Shown: positions 50,163-58,459 of the stretch, one piece after another | Layout: each line of letters begins with the position of its first letter | How positions within the stretch are numbered: the first letter of the stretch is position 1 | DNA from: Microbacterium oryzae | Lineage (GTDB): Bacteria > Actinomycetota > Actinomycetes > Actinomycetales > Microbacteriaceae | Direction: 5' to 3' | DNA: 64,000 bases | NCBI RefSeq assembly: GCF_030406385.1 | Contig: NZ_JAUEPM010000001.1 | Coordinates: forward strand, 434,001 to 498,000 | Position numbers and translations under genes: made by a program | The notes under the pieces: model-generated | Seen by the model: only the letters and a program-made list of their open reading frames with translations | Database searches by the model: none | What the model was told of the DNA's origin: nothing

Positions 50163-51694
50163 CCCGCGAACGCGTCGGTGCGGAGCGAGCGGGCGGTGCG
50201 GAGCGCCGGCGCGAGATCGGCGATGAGCGCTCGCGGACCCGACACGTGCGCGCGTCGCGACGCGAGATCCGGCACCGCGCGAGCGAGGCCATCCGCCGTC
50301 AGCCGCTCGCCGCCGGCCCACGTCCAGTGCCTCGGCAGCCCCTCCGGCGCGTCGGGCGTGAAGACGAGGGTCGGGACGTCGGCCTCCTCGATCTCATCGC
50401 GGTACGCCAGGTCCGCCGCGCTCCCGGCGACGTAGACGAGCACCACGTCGCGCCGCTCGCCCCGCAGGCGCAGATCGCGCAGCTGCGAGACGAAGGGCGT
50501 CACGCCGATCCCCGCCGCGACGAGGAGGAGCGGCTGCGGCGACCGCGGCAGCGCGAAGTCGCCCCACACGCCGGTCGCGACGAGCACATCGCCGGGCCGC
50601 GCCACAGCGAGCGCGCGCTTGTAGGTGGAGACCGCCGCGGCGCGGCTCTCGCGATAGGCGATCCGGACTGTCGGCAGGTCGGCAGGGGCCGAGACGATCG
50701 AGAACTCGCGCCGTGTCCCGCGCGCATCGGGGCGCGGGTGCGGCGCCTCGAGCTCGAGGTACTGACCGGGCGTGAAGCGGATGGCCCGGTCGGCCGTGAA
50801 GGTCAGCTCGCGAATGGCCGGGGTCGGCTGACCGCGACGGACGAGCGTCAGCCGCAGGGTGCCGCGCATCGCGAAGGCGAAGGCGAGGAGGTTGCCGATG
50901 AGCAGCGCGCGCTCCTGCCCGAGGGTGATCGCACCGAGCGGGATGGGCCACCCCGCGAGCACGCCGACGACGGCCGCGACCATGAGCTGCTGCCACCGCC
51001 GCGGCGGCAGCGTCAGGGGCTCGGTGAGCATGAACGCCGCGAGGAAGAGGAACGGCGACTGCACCACGACCGCGGCGACGAGGGTCTCCAGCGGCAGGGA
51101 CAGCCCGGCCACCACCAGCTGTGTGACGGTCCGGACGCCGGCGACGACGATCGCCACGACGAGGAACAGACCCGCCACGCGCAGCTTCTCCGTGCGCCAG
51201 AGGACGAGGAGGCCCAGCACGAGGAGCGGCGCGAAGAGCACGGGCGTCCCCACCCACCACGCGGAGCCGCCGGGGGTCGACAGCGTCGCCACCGTCGCGC
51301 CGACCGCGGCGGGGTTGAGGATGTGCCGACCGCGCCATGCGAGCAGGTACTTCGACGCGGCGGCGACTGCCGCGGCGATCGCGACGCCGACGAGAACGGA
51401 CGCGTCGAGGCCCGGACGGATGACGAAGAGCAGGATGGCCGAGGTGATGAGCGTCGACTCAGGTCGCCACGGGCGTCGGATGACGCGGTGCCCGATGACA
51501 TCGACCGCCGCGCCGACGACGACCAGCACGGCCGCGGTCGCGAGGAGCTCGGACGGCGTCGGCAGCACGAGGCCGGCGAACGACAGCGCGAACGCGATGA
51601 CGGCCAGCAGCGCGAGGGCGAGCAGCACGAGCCGGTACATCGAGAGGCGTCCGATCAGCCGCAGGCCGCGTCGATGCAGGGTGGTCAAGGTCAT
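50156..51694 (-). CDS. Membrane oxidoreductase: RnfD/NqrB-like domain fused to a ferredoxin-NADP+ reductase-like domain
   Basis: 512 residues. The N-terminal half (to about 275) has eight or more helices with an RnfD/NqrB-type segment (TLITSAILLFVIRPGLD and GRHILNPAAVGATVATL). The C-terminal half (about 285-512) is an FNR-type module: RFTPGQYLELEAPH and REFSIVSAP bind FAD; LLLVAAGIGVTPFVSQLRDL binds NAD(P)H. It would pass electrons from cytoplasmic NAD(P)H into or across the membrane. The operon partners (ApbE and an FMN-binding lipoprotein) suggest a flavinylated electron acceptor outside. It overlaps apbE by ATGA. Confidence 0.87.
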   Translation of the reverse strand: MTLTTLHRRGLRLIGRLSMYRLVLLALALLAVIAFALSFAGLVLPTPSELLATAAVLVVVGAAVDVIGHRVIRRPWRPESTLITSAILLFVIRPGLDASVLVGVAIAAAVAAASKYLLAWRGRHILNPAAVGATVATLSTPGGSAWWVGTPVLFAPLLVLGLLVLWRTEKLRVAGLFLVVAIVVAGVRTVTQLVVAGLSLPLETLVAAVVVQSPFLFLAAFMLTEPLTLPPRRWQQLMVAAVVGVLAGWPIPLGAITLGQERALLIGNLLAFAFAMRGTLRLTLVRRGQPTPAIRELTFTADRAIRFTPGQYLELEAPHPRPDARGTRREFSIVSAPADLPTVRIAYRESRAAAVSTYKRALAVARPGDVLVATGVWGDFALPRSPQPLLLVAAGIGVTPFVSQLRDLRLRGERRDVVLVYVAGSAADLAYRDEIEEADVPTLVFTPDAPEGLPRHWTWAGGERLTADGLARAVPDLASRRAHVSGPRALIADLAPALRTARSLRTDAFAGY

Positions 51695-52551
51695 CGGAAC
51701 AGCTCCGCCTCTCCCCGCTCGAGGCGGGATCCCAGCGACCACTCGGCGCGGCCATCCGTCAGCATGCGCACCCAGTGGACGTCGTGCCCGCGGGCGAACC
51801 GCTCGCCGCCCTCGAAGAACAGCGCGGTCGCCGCCGCGTCGGCCAGCATCGCCGTGCGGGCCAGGGCCCAGGTGGCGACCACCGTGCGGATAGGCTCGCC
51901 TGTCCGCGCATCCAGCACGTGGTGCAGGCCGTCACCCCACGCGCGCCGGTTCGCCGACGACGCGCACAGCGCCTCGTCCGTCACGGTCACGACGCCGATC
52001 GCGCGACGCGCGTCATACGGATGCTCGAGGGCGATGCGCTGCGGGGCGCCCCGGACGAGGATGTCGCCGCTCGCGTCGACGGTCGTCGCCTCGGGCAGCA
52101 GGGACGCGACGCGATCCACGAGCCGGCCCTTGCCGAGGGCGCCGACGTCGATGACGCCCGGCCCGTCGAGGGCGAGGCGTCCGCCGGTCCACCGCAGGCG
52201 GGTCGTCCAGTCCTGCGGCGCGGACACCGGTCCCTCGGCCTTCAGACGGTACGCCGCGTCGTACCCGAGGCGCTCGAGCGATGCCCCGACGAGCGGATTC
52301 ACCGCTCCTCCGGTCTCGCGGCACAGCTCGGCGTACAGGTCGAGCATGGGCGCTGCGTCCTCCGGCGCCGGCACATCGCCGCCCTCCCGCGCGAGCGTCG
52401 TGACGAGCGAGTCGGATCGGAAGCGCGACCAGGCGATGTCGAACGTCTCGACCTCGCGCGCGACCGCCGCCCGCGCCACGTCGTCCAGCGGAGCGGGCGT
52501 CTCGATCTCCCACGTCGTGCCGATGGCGTCGAACCGCCACACGGCCGGCAT
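51691..52551 (-). CDS. apbE: FAD:protein FMN transferase (ApbE family)
   Basis: 286 residues. RFDAIGTTWEIETP near the start, the GGAVNPLVGASLERLGYD block, GPGVIDVGALGKGRLVDRVASLL with the catalytic Asp/Lys region and SGDILVRGAPQ, and the metal-binding ASSANRRAWGDGLHHVLDARTGEP are the ApbE hallmarks. It attaches FMN from FAD to a Thr/Ser of extracytoplasmic proteins; the adjacent lipoprotein is its likely substrate. No clear signal peptide is visible, unlike many lipoprotein ApbEs, so the site of action is uncertain. One base after the lipoprotein gene stop. Confidence 0.92.
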   Translation of the reverse strand: MPAVWRFDAIGTTWEIETPAPLDDVARAAVAREVETFDIAWSRFRSDSLVTTLAREGGDVPAPEDAAPMLDLYAELCRETGGAVNPLVGASLERLGYDAAYRLKAEGPVSAPQDWTTRLRWTGGRLALDGPGVIDVGALGKGRLVDRVASLLPEATTVDASGDILVRGAPQRIALEHPYDARRAIGVVTVTDEALCASSANRRAWGDGLHHVLDARTGEPIRTVVATWALARTAMLADAAATALFFEGGERFARGHDVHWVRMLTDGRAEWSLGSRLERGEAELFR

Positions 52552-52552
52552 G

Positions 52553-53005
52553 TCAGACCGCCGCGTCCTGCTTGATCTGATCGATCGCCACGTTGAAGCC
52601 GCCGCTCGTGAGCGAGGACCCTGCGACGCGGCTCACCGACAGCTCGTCGATGTCGACCCCGACGACCTCGTCGGCGATGCCGTCGATGAACTGCGACTGG
52701 TACTGCTCCGACTCGCGCTCCTGGGGGTTACCGGTCACCTCGACATCGGTGACGACGTCGTCCTCGAGCGTGACCGTGACGGTGATGCTCTCTACCGACT
52801 CCGGCGTCTGGTACGTGCCCTCGGCGGTGTAGGTGCCGTCGGCGTACGCGGCGCCGGAGGCGCTGCTCTCGCCGGCCGTGCCGCTCGAATCGGCGCCGGA
52901 CGCCTCGTCGGTCGACGCGCCCACGGTGACCGCGCCGCATCCCGCGAGCGCGGCCATCCCGGCGACGCCCACGAGCGCGGCGCCGCTGCGAATGGATCGG
53001 TTCAT
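52553..53005 (-). CDS. FMN-binding domain lipoprotein (NqrC/RnfG-like target of ApbE)
   Basis: 150 residues. A lipobox (LAGC, C23) anchors it outside the membrane. After an acidic Ser/Ala-rich linker (24-52) is a single FMN-binding domain (about 53-147): ADGTYTAEGTYQTPESVESITVTVTLEDD and the flavinylation motif VAGSSLTSGG (128-137), in which T133 is the likely covalent FMN site. The usual Gly-Ala of the motif is Gly-Ser here. First gene of the operon with apbE and the oxidoreductase. Confidence 0.88.
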   Translation of the reverse strand: MNRSIRSGAALVGVAGMAALAGCGAVTVGASTDEASGADSSGTAGESSASGAAYADGTYTAEGTYQTPESVESITVTVTLEDDVVTDVEVTGNPQERESEQYQSQFIDGIADEVVGVDIDELSVSRVAGSSLTSGGFNVAIDQIKQDAAV

Positions 53006-53089
53006 CTCGGTCCCCTGTTCATCGGTGCCGCGCGTGGGGCGGCGATGAGGCCAGTGTGGGGTCGTTCGACGGCAGGCGGTGCGGAACCG

Positions 53090-53108
53090 CCTATGCGTGC
53101 GCTGTGAG
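53090..53108 (+). promoter_or_regulatory. Candidate response-regulator site B, upstream of the flavin operon
   Basis: CTATGCGTGCGCTGTGAG (53091-53108) matches site A at 47868-47885 in 17 of 18 bases. It contains CCTATG and GCTGTG 11 bp apart, as in site A. About 90 bp upstream of the FMN-binding lipoprotein start, just after the prs stop. Confidence 0.6.
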
Positions 53109-53110
53109 CG

Positions 53111-54145
53111 TCAGGCTGCGCCGTCGAACATGCTCGTGACGGAGCCGTCGTCGAACACCTCGCGGATGGCCCGGGCCAGGAGCGGCGCGGCCGACAGGAC
53201 CGTGAGCTTCTCGAAGCGGCGGTCCTGGGGGATCGGCACGGTGTCGGTGACGACGACGCGGTCGACGGCGGCGTCCTGCAGGCGCTCCACGGCGGGGTCG
53301 CTGAAGATCGCGTGCGTGGCGCCGACGATGACCTTCTTCGCACCGTTGGCCTTGAGGGCCTGGGCGGCCTTCACGATCGTGCCCGCGGTGTCGATCATGT
53401 CGTCGACCAGGAGGCAGGTGCGCCCGTCGACCTGGCCGACGATCTCGTGCACGGAGACCTGGTTGGCGACCTTCGGGTCGCGGCGCTTGTGGATGATCGC
53501 GAGCGGCGCATCGAGGCTCTCCGACCACGTGTCGGCCACGCGAACCCGCCCCATGTCGGGCGAGACGACGGTGAGCGTCTCGCGCTCCTCCGCCGTCAGG
53601 GTCTCCTTGAAGTGGCCGAGGAGCACCGGCTTCGCGAAGAGGTGATCGACGGGGCCGTCGAAGAAGCCCTGGATCTGCGAGGCGTGCAGATCCACGCTCA
53701 TGATGCGGTCGGCGCCGGCCGTCGCGATGAGGTCGGTGACGAGGCGTGCCGAGATCGGCTCGCGGCCGCGGCCCTTCTTGTCCTGACGGGAGTAGGGGTA
53801 ATACGGCACGACCACGGTGACGCGCTTGGCCGACGCGCGCTTGAGCGCGTCGAGCATGATGAGCATCTCCATGAGCTCCTCGTTGACGCTCTGACTGAAC
53901 GACTGGATGAGGAACACGTCGCTGCCGCGCATCGAGACCTCGAAGCGCGTGTAGATCTCGCCGGAGGCGAAGGTGCGGTGCTCGGTCGGCGCGATGCCGA
54001 TGCCGAGCTGCTCGCCTACCGCCTGCGCCAGCTCCGGGTGGGAACGGCCCGCGACCACCACCAGTCGCTTCTTCGTCTTGGTGACGACTCCCGGGGCGAT
54101 GCCCCGTTCGAGGTCGAGGTCAACGGTCTTCCTGGTGCGCGCCAT
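53111..54145 (-). CDS. prs: Ribose-phosphate pyrophosphokinase
   Basis: 344 residues, somewhat longer than usual because of about 25 N-terminal residues. FASGEIYTRFE, PYYPYSRQDKKGRGREPISA, VDLHASQIQGFF and the PRPP loop LLVDDMIDTAGTI are all present. Makes PRPP for nucleotide, His and Trp synthesis. Coupled to glmU by a 26-bp overlap. Confidence 0.97.
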   Translation of the reverse strand: MARTRKTVDLDLERGIAPGVVTKTKKRLVVVAGRSHPELAQAVGEQLGIGIAPTEHRTFASGEIYTRFEVSMRGSDVFLIQSFSQSVNEELMEMLIMLDALKRASAKRVTVVVPYYPYSRQDKKGRGREPISARLVTDLIATAGADRIMSVDLHASQIQGFFDGPVDHLFAKPVLLGHFKETLTAEERETLTVVSPDMGRVRVADTWSESLDAPLAIIHKRRDPKVANQVSVHEIVGQVDGRTCLLVDDMIDTAGTIVKAAQALKANGAKKVIVGATHAIFSDPAVERLQDAAVDRVVVTDTVPIPQDRRFEKLTVLSAAPLLARAIREVFDDGSVTSMFDGAA

Positions 54146-55580
54146 CCGCTGCTTTCTCCGCCGCTCGGGCCCGAGCGACGGCTTCTGCCGCTGCGGTGCC
54201 CGCCCTGTTCGTCTCGACCCACCCCGCGATGTTCCGCTGAGGTGCCACGCTCAGAGCGAGGGCGCCTGCCGGCACATCCTTGCGGATGACCGCGCCCGCT
54301 CCCGTCTTCGCGCCGTCCCCCAGTGTAACCGGGGCGACGAAGACGTTGTGCGAGCCGGTGTGGACTTCGTCGCCGATCACCGTGCGGTGCTTGGCGATGT
54401 CGTCGTAGTTCGCGGTGATCGCACCGGCGCCGAGGTTGACGCCGCGTCCGATCGTCGTGTCGCCGATATAAGAGAGGTGCGGCACCTTGCTGCCCTCGCC
54501 CACCGTGGAGTTCTTGACCTCCACGAACGTGCCGACCTTGGCGCCCGTGGCGAGCTCCGCGCCGGGGCGGAGGAACGCGAACGGTCCCACGGTCGCGCCG
54601 GCGCCGATCACCGCGAGCGTCGCATCGGTGCGGCGGACGGTCGCGCCCTCCCCCACCTCGCAGTCGACGAGCGACGTGTCGGGGCCGATCGTCGCGCCCT
54701 CGGCGACGCTCGTCGCGCCGAGCACGAACGTGCCGGGCAGCACGGTGACGTCGGGGGCGAGCGATGCGGTGTCGTCGATCCAGGTCGTGGTCGGGTCGAG
54801 GATGGTCGCACCCTCGAGCTGCCAGCGGCGGATGACGCGTGCGTTGAGGATGGCCGCGGCGTCGGCGAGCTGCGCGCGATCGTTCACGCCGAGCGCGATG
54901 CGCGCGTCGGGAGCCTGTGCCGCAGCGACCGGATGGCCGTCCTCGCGAAGCAGGCGGACGACATCCGTCAGGTACATCTCGCCCTGCGCGTTGTCGGTCC
55001 CGATGCGCTCGAGCTGGGTGCGCAGCGATGGCGCGCGGAAGACGTACACGCCCGCGTTGATCTCACCGACGGCGGCCTCGTCGTCGGTGGCGTCCTTCTG
55101 CTCGACGATGCGCGAGACCGTGCCGTCGGCGTCTCGGATGACGCGCCCGTAGCCGGTGGGGTCGTCGAGCGACGCGGTGAGGAGCGTCGCCTCGGCGCCC
55201 GCCGAGCGATGCGTGTCGAGGAGGGAGGCGAGGGTGTCGACGTCGAGCAGCGGGACATCGCCGCTCAGCACGAGCACATCGCCGGCGAAGGACTCCGGCA
55301 GCGCCGCCACGGCGATCTGCACCGCGCGGCCGGTGCCGGGGATGTCGTCCTGATCGATCGCCTCGACGCCCGGGAAGTCGTCGATCGCCGCCAGGACGCG
55401 GTCGCGCTCATGCCGCACGACGACGCGCGTGATCACGGCGTCCAGCTGCTGCGCGGTGTGCAGCACGTGGCCGACGAGCGGGCGCCCGCCGATCTCGTGC
55501 AGCACCTTGGGAAGCTTCGACTTCATGCGCGTCCCCTGGCCTGCCGCCAGGATCACGATCGCGAGTTCGCTCTGTGCCAC
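54120..55580 (-). CDS. glmU: Bifunctional UDP-GlcNAc pyrophosphorylase / glucosamine-1-phosphate acetyltransferase
   Basis: 486 residues. The N-terminal uridylyltransferase has LAAGQGTRMKSKLPKVLH and GDVPLLDVDTL; the C-terminal left-handed beta-helix (about 255 onward) has hexapeptide repeats and the acetyltransferase active-site region KHRTVIGDEVHTGSHNVFVAPV. Makes UDP-GlcNAc for the cell wall. GTG at 55580 is chosen for the GGAGG five bases upstream; GTGs at 55595 and 55610 are in frame. It starts about 30 bp after tRNA-Gln and overlaps prs. Confidence 0.95.
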   Translation of the reverse strand: MAQSELAIVILAAGQGTRMKSKLPKVLHEIGGRPLVGHVLHTAQQLDAVITRVVVRHERDRVLAAIDDFPGVEAIDQDDIPGTGRAVQIAVAALPESFAGDVLVLSGDVPLLDVDTLASLLDTHRSAGAEATLLTASLDDPTGYGRVIRDADGTVSRIVEQKDATDDEAAVGEINAGVYVFRAPSLRTQLERIGTDNAQGEMYLTDVVRLLREDGHPVAAAQAPDARIALGVNDRAQLADAAAILNARVIRRWQLEGATILDPTTTWIDDTASLAPDVTVLPGTFVLGATSVAEGATIGPDTSLVDCEVGEGATVRRTDATLAVIGAGATVGPFAFLRPGAELATGAKVGTFVEVKNSTVGEGSKVPHLSYIGDTTIGRGVNLGAGAITANYDDIAKHRTVIGDEVHTGSHNVFVAPVTLGDGAKTGAGAVIRKDVPAGALALSVAPQRNIAGWVETNRAGTAAAEAVARARAAEKAADGAHQEDR

Positions 55581-55611
55581 GTCTGCCTCCGTCACGTCAT
55601 CGTCCGTCACG

Positions 55612-55683
55612 CTCCGCCACCAGGATTCGAACCTGGTCCTCACAGCTCCAAAGGCTGTCGTGCTGCCGTTACACCATGGCGGA
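55612..55683 (-). tRNA. tRNA-Gln (anticodon UUG)
   Basis: 72 bases: acceptor TCCGCCA/TGGCGGA, anticodon arm ACAGC-CTTTGGA-GCTGT (anticodon TTG), T arm ACCAGG-TTCGAAT-CCTGGT, discriminator G. The 3' CCA is not encoded. Directly upstream of glmU and probably co-transcribed. Confidence 0.95.
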
Positions 55684-55778
55684 CCACGGCTCTCGGCCGC
55701 TCGACAAGTCTGCCATGAGGCGCCGACTCGCTCGATTCCCGCGCGTGGGCGCGCTCTCGCGAGACCCGACCGGTGAGC

Positions 55779-55784
55779 GATACT
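55779..55784 (+). promoter_or_regulatory. Leaderless-type -10 box of the MarR gene
   Basis: GATACT six bases before the ATG at 55791; no ribosome binding site is seen. Confidence 0.35.
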
Positions 55785-55790
55785 GAACGG

Positions 55791-56294
55791 ATGGCCGCGG
55801 ATACCGATGAAGTCGATCGCATCGTCGGCGCGTGGGCGGCGCAGCGCCCCGACCTCGACTTCTCGCCGATGGAGGTCCTCTCCCGCGTCGACCGGCTGTC
55901 ACGTCACCTCGACCGTGCCCGTCGGGACGCCTTCAGCCGCACCGAGATCGAGCCCTGGGAGTGGGACGTGCTCTCCGCGCTGCGGCGTGCCGGCGCCCCG
56001 TATCAGCTGAGCCCGAAGCAGCTGCTGCAGCAGACGCTCGTCTCCAGCGGCACCATGACGAACCGGATCGACCGGCTCGTGACTCGCGGCTTCGTGCGGC
56101 GCGAGTCCGACCCGGGCGACGGCCGCAGCGTGCTCGTGACCCTCACCGACGACGGCCGCACTCGCGTCGACGCCGCGATCACGCGCCTCATGGACGCCGA
56201 GGCCGAGATCCTCGGCCGCCTGTCGGGGTCGGAGCGCTCACGCCTCGCTGCGCTGCTGCGCCGCCTCAGCCTGAGCTTCGACGGCACCGTCTGA
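55791..56294 (+). CDS. MarR family transcriptional regulator
   Basis: 167 residues. Winged helix-turn-helix: QLSPKQLLQQTLVSSGTMTNRIDRLVTRGFVRRES with wing DPGDGRSVLVTLTDDG. An N-terminal helix (VDRIVGAWAAQRPDLDFSPMEVLSRVDRLSRHLDRAR) precedes it, as in the group where the HTH follows a PxxxxxxxR dimer helix. I use the ATG at 55791 (MAADTDEV) because GATACT sits six bases before it; GTG at 55773 would add six residues. It converges on the MFS exporter gene, overlapping it by 57 bp. Whether it controls that exporter is unknown. Confidence 0.9.
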   Translation: MAADTDEVDRIVGAWAAQRPDLDFSPMEVLSRVDRLSRHLDRARRDAFSRTEIEPWEWDVLSALRRAGAPYQLSPKQLLQQTLVSSGTMTNRIDRLVTRGFVRRESDPGDGRSVLVTLTDDGRTRVDAAITRLMDAEAEILGRLSGSERSRLAALLRRLSLSFDGTV

Positions 56295-57785
56295 GGCCGC
56301 GGCGCGCCATCCGCCGTCGCCGTCCCCCGCCGCCGCACCGCGCAGGAACAGCGACGCGACCAGCGCCACGAGTACGACGCAGGCCGGCAGCAGGATGGCC
56401 TCGGCCATCCCGCTGGCGAAGCCGTCGGCGACGGCCGCGGGCATCGGGCCATCCGCCATCGCCGGGGCGTCTGCGAGACCCGGCAGGTTCGCCTCGAGGC
56501 GCGCCTGCATGAACGCGGCCACAGCGGCCGAGCCGATGACCGAGCCGATCGTGCGGGTCGTGTTGTAGATGCCCGCGCCCGCCCCGGCGAGGCGCGGCGG
56601 AAGCTTGTGCGTCCCGGTGGTCGCTAGGGGGCCCCACATCCCGGCATTGCCGATGCCCATCAGGGCCGACGGGAGCAGGAACAGCCAGATCGGCGTGTCG
56701 ATGTCGACGATCGCGGCGTACCAGAACAGGCCGCCCGCGACGCAGAGGAGGCCTGGCACGAGGATCACGCGGGGGTCGACACGGTCGAGGATGCGTCCGG
56801 CGACGGGGGCGAGAGCGCCCGAGAGGACCGCCATCGGGATCATCAAGAGGGCGGCCTCGGTGGGTGTCAGGCCCCGCGCTGACTGGAGGAAGAACATCAG
56901 CGGCAGCGCCTGCGCGGTGACGGTGAAGCCGACCGCCGCGATCGCGACGTTCGCGCCGGAGAAGTTGCGGTCGCGGAACAGGCCCAGTGGCACGAGCGGC
57001 TCGGAGCGGGTCCTTGCCTGCTGCAGGATGAAGAGCCCGAGCACCGCGATGCCCGCGATGATCATCGCCCACACCGACACCGGGCCCCAGATGACGCCCC
57101 AGTCGTACTTCTCCCCCTCCTGCAGGCCGAACACGATGAGGAACACGGCGATCGCGCTGAGGACGACGCCGAGGATGTCGAACCGGTGCGGATGGGTCTC
57201 GAGTTTCGGCACGAGGATCCATGCGGCGACGAAGCCGATGACGCCGACGGGGATGTTGACGAAGAAGATCCACTCCCATCCGAGCCCGTCCACGAGCAGA
57301 CCGCCCGCGAGCGGGCCGACCAGAGTGGCGACGCCCGCGGTCGCGCCCCACAGACCCATCGCGGCGCCGCGCCGGTGCGGCGGAAAGGTGCGGGTGATGA
57401 CGGCCATCGTCTGCGGCGTCATGAACGCCGCGCCGAGGCCCTGCACAGCGCGAGCGAGGATGAGCCCGCCGAGCGTCGTCGACAGGCCGCACCAGAGCGA
57501 AGACAGCGTGAAGATCCCCAGGCCGACGAGATAGATGTTCTTCGGGCCGAAGCGATCGCCGAGGCGCCCGGTGATGAGCAGCGGCACGGCGTAGGCGAGG
57601 AGGTACGCGCTCGTGACCCACACCACGTTGTCGAGGTTGTTGGTGTCGGGATCGAGGGCGGCTTTGATCGCGGGGTTCGCGACCGACACGATCGTCGTGT
57701 CGACGAGGATCATGAAGAAGCCGATGATGAGCGCCCACAGGGCGAGCCAAGGGCTGCGGGTCTGCCCGGAGCGGGTCTTGTTCAT
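56238..57785 (-). CDS. DHA2-family (14-TMS) MFS drug transporter
   Basis: 515 residues with about 14 helices. Motif D1 FMILVDTTIVSVANPAIK in helix 1, motif A GRLGDRFGPKNIYL between helices 2 and 3, motif C in GATAGVATLVGPLAGGLLVDG (helix 5) and GNAGMWGPLATTGTHKLPPRLAGAGAGIYNTTRTIGS near the end fit the EmrB/QacA family. Proton-driven multidrug export. Overlaps the PadR gene by ATGA, so it is the regulated target. Convergent overlap of 57 bp with the MarR gene. Confidence 0.93.
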   Translation of the reverse strand: MNKTRSGQTRSPWLALWALIIGFFMILVDTTIVSVANPAIKAALDPDTNNLDNVVWVTSAYLLAYAVPLLITGRLGDRFGPKNIYLVGLGIFTLSSLWCGLSTTLGGLILARAVQGLGAAFMTPQTMAVITRTFPPHRRGAAMGLWGATAGVATLVGPLAGGLLVDGLGWEWIFFVNIPVGVIGFVAAWILVPKLETHPHRFDILGVVLSAIAVFLIVFGLQEGEKYDWGVIWGPVSVWAMIIAGIAVLGLFILQQARTRSEPLVPLGLFRDRNFSGANVAIAAVGFTVTAQALPLMFFLQSARGLTPTEAALLMIPMAVLSGALAPVAGRILDRVDPRVILVPGLLCVAGGLFWYAAIVDIDTPIWLFLLPSALMGIGNAGMWGPLATTGTHKLPPRLAGAGAGIYNTTRTIGSVIGSAAVAAFMQARLEANLPGLADAPAMADGPMPAAVADGFASGMAEAILLPACVVLVALVASLFLRGAAAGDGDGGWRAAASDGAVEAQAEAAQQRSEA

Positions 57786-58405
57786 TGCCGTGCGGCCTTC
57801 CTCTGTGCAACATAGCGGTCGGAGTCGTCGAAGCCGGCGGAGCCCCAGGGAATGGCGTCGGCGTACAGTCGTTCGATGAGCGTGTCGAGCCACCGGAGGT
57901 CTGCGGCGAGCAGCTGCGCCTGACGCTCGACGTCCAGGAGGAACTGCTCGGGGACGCCATTGGCGCGGCCCGTCGCGAGCCGGTCCTGATGCGCTGCCTG
58001 CTCGGACACCAGCGCACCGCGGCGCTCTCGCAGCAGCGCGAGCACCTCCGTGGCATCGAGATTGTGGGATTCGACGACGGCGATGCGGAACCGCTCGGGC
58101 CGATCCACCCGCGGCAGCTCTTGCCGGACCCATTCGAGGAGGGCGTCGCTCCCCGCCGCGGTAAGCGCATAGGTCGTGCGCTCGGGGCGGTTGCCCGCTC
58201 GCGCCACGCCGACTTCCTCGATCAGCTCGGACTGCTGAAGACGCGACACCGAGTGGTACAGCGTTCCGTTGGTGATGGTGAGCAGCCGGCTGCCGTGCCG
58301 CGTCCGCATGAGGCGCACCATCTCGTAGGGGTGCATGTCTCCTTCGCGCAGCAGCGCGAGCACCATGACCCCCATCGGGGTGAGCCGTTCGACGGTGTCC
58401 TTCAT
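57782..58405 (-). CDS. PadR family transcriptional regulator
   Basis: 207 residues: an N-terminal winged helix (TPMGVMVLALLREGDMHPYEMVRLMRTRHGSRLLTITNGTLYHSVSRLQQSELIEEV with the wing RPERTTYALT) and a C-terminal Vir_act_alpha helical dimerisation domain. I use the ATG at 58405 (MKDTVERL); the longer frame would start with TTG at 58420, inside the candidate operator. Its stop overlaps the MFS gene. PadR proteins repress multidrug or phenolic-acid genes and release on ligand binding. Confidence 0.92.
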   Translation of the reverse strand: MKDTVERLTPMGVMVLALLREGDMHPYEMVRLMRTRHGSRLLTITNGTLYHSVSRLQQSELIEEVGVARAGNRPERTTYALTAAGSDALLEWVRQELPRVDRPERFRIAVVESHNLDATEVLALLRERRGALVSEQAAHQDRLATGRANGVPEQFLLDVERQAQLLAADLRWLDTLIERLYADAIPWGSAGFDDSDRYVAQRKAARQ

Positions 58406-58416
58406 CTCATCCCACT

Positions 58417-58439
58417 TCAACTAGTCCAGGTTGACTATA
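58417..58439 (-). promoter_or_regulatory. PadR promoter and operator
   Basis: Minus-strand -10 TATAGT (58434-58439). TCAAC (58417-58421) and GTTGA (58430-58434) form a 5-bp inverted repeat with an 8-base spacer, the spacing typical of PadR sites. It overlaps the promoter, giving a short leader before the ATG at 58405. Confidence 0.5.
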
Positions 58440-58459
58440 TTGCAGCCGCGCGACGTGGG

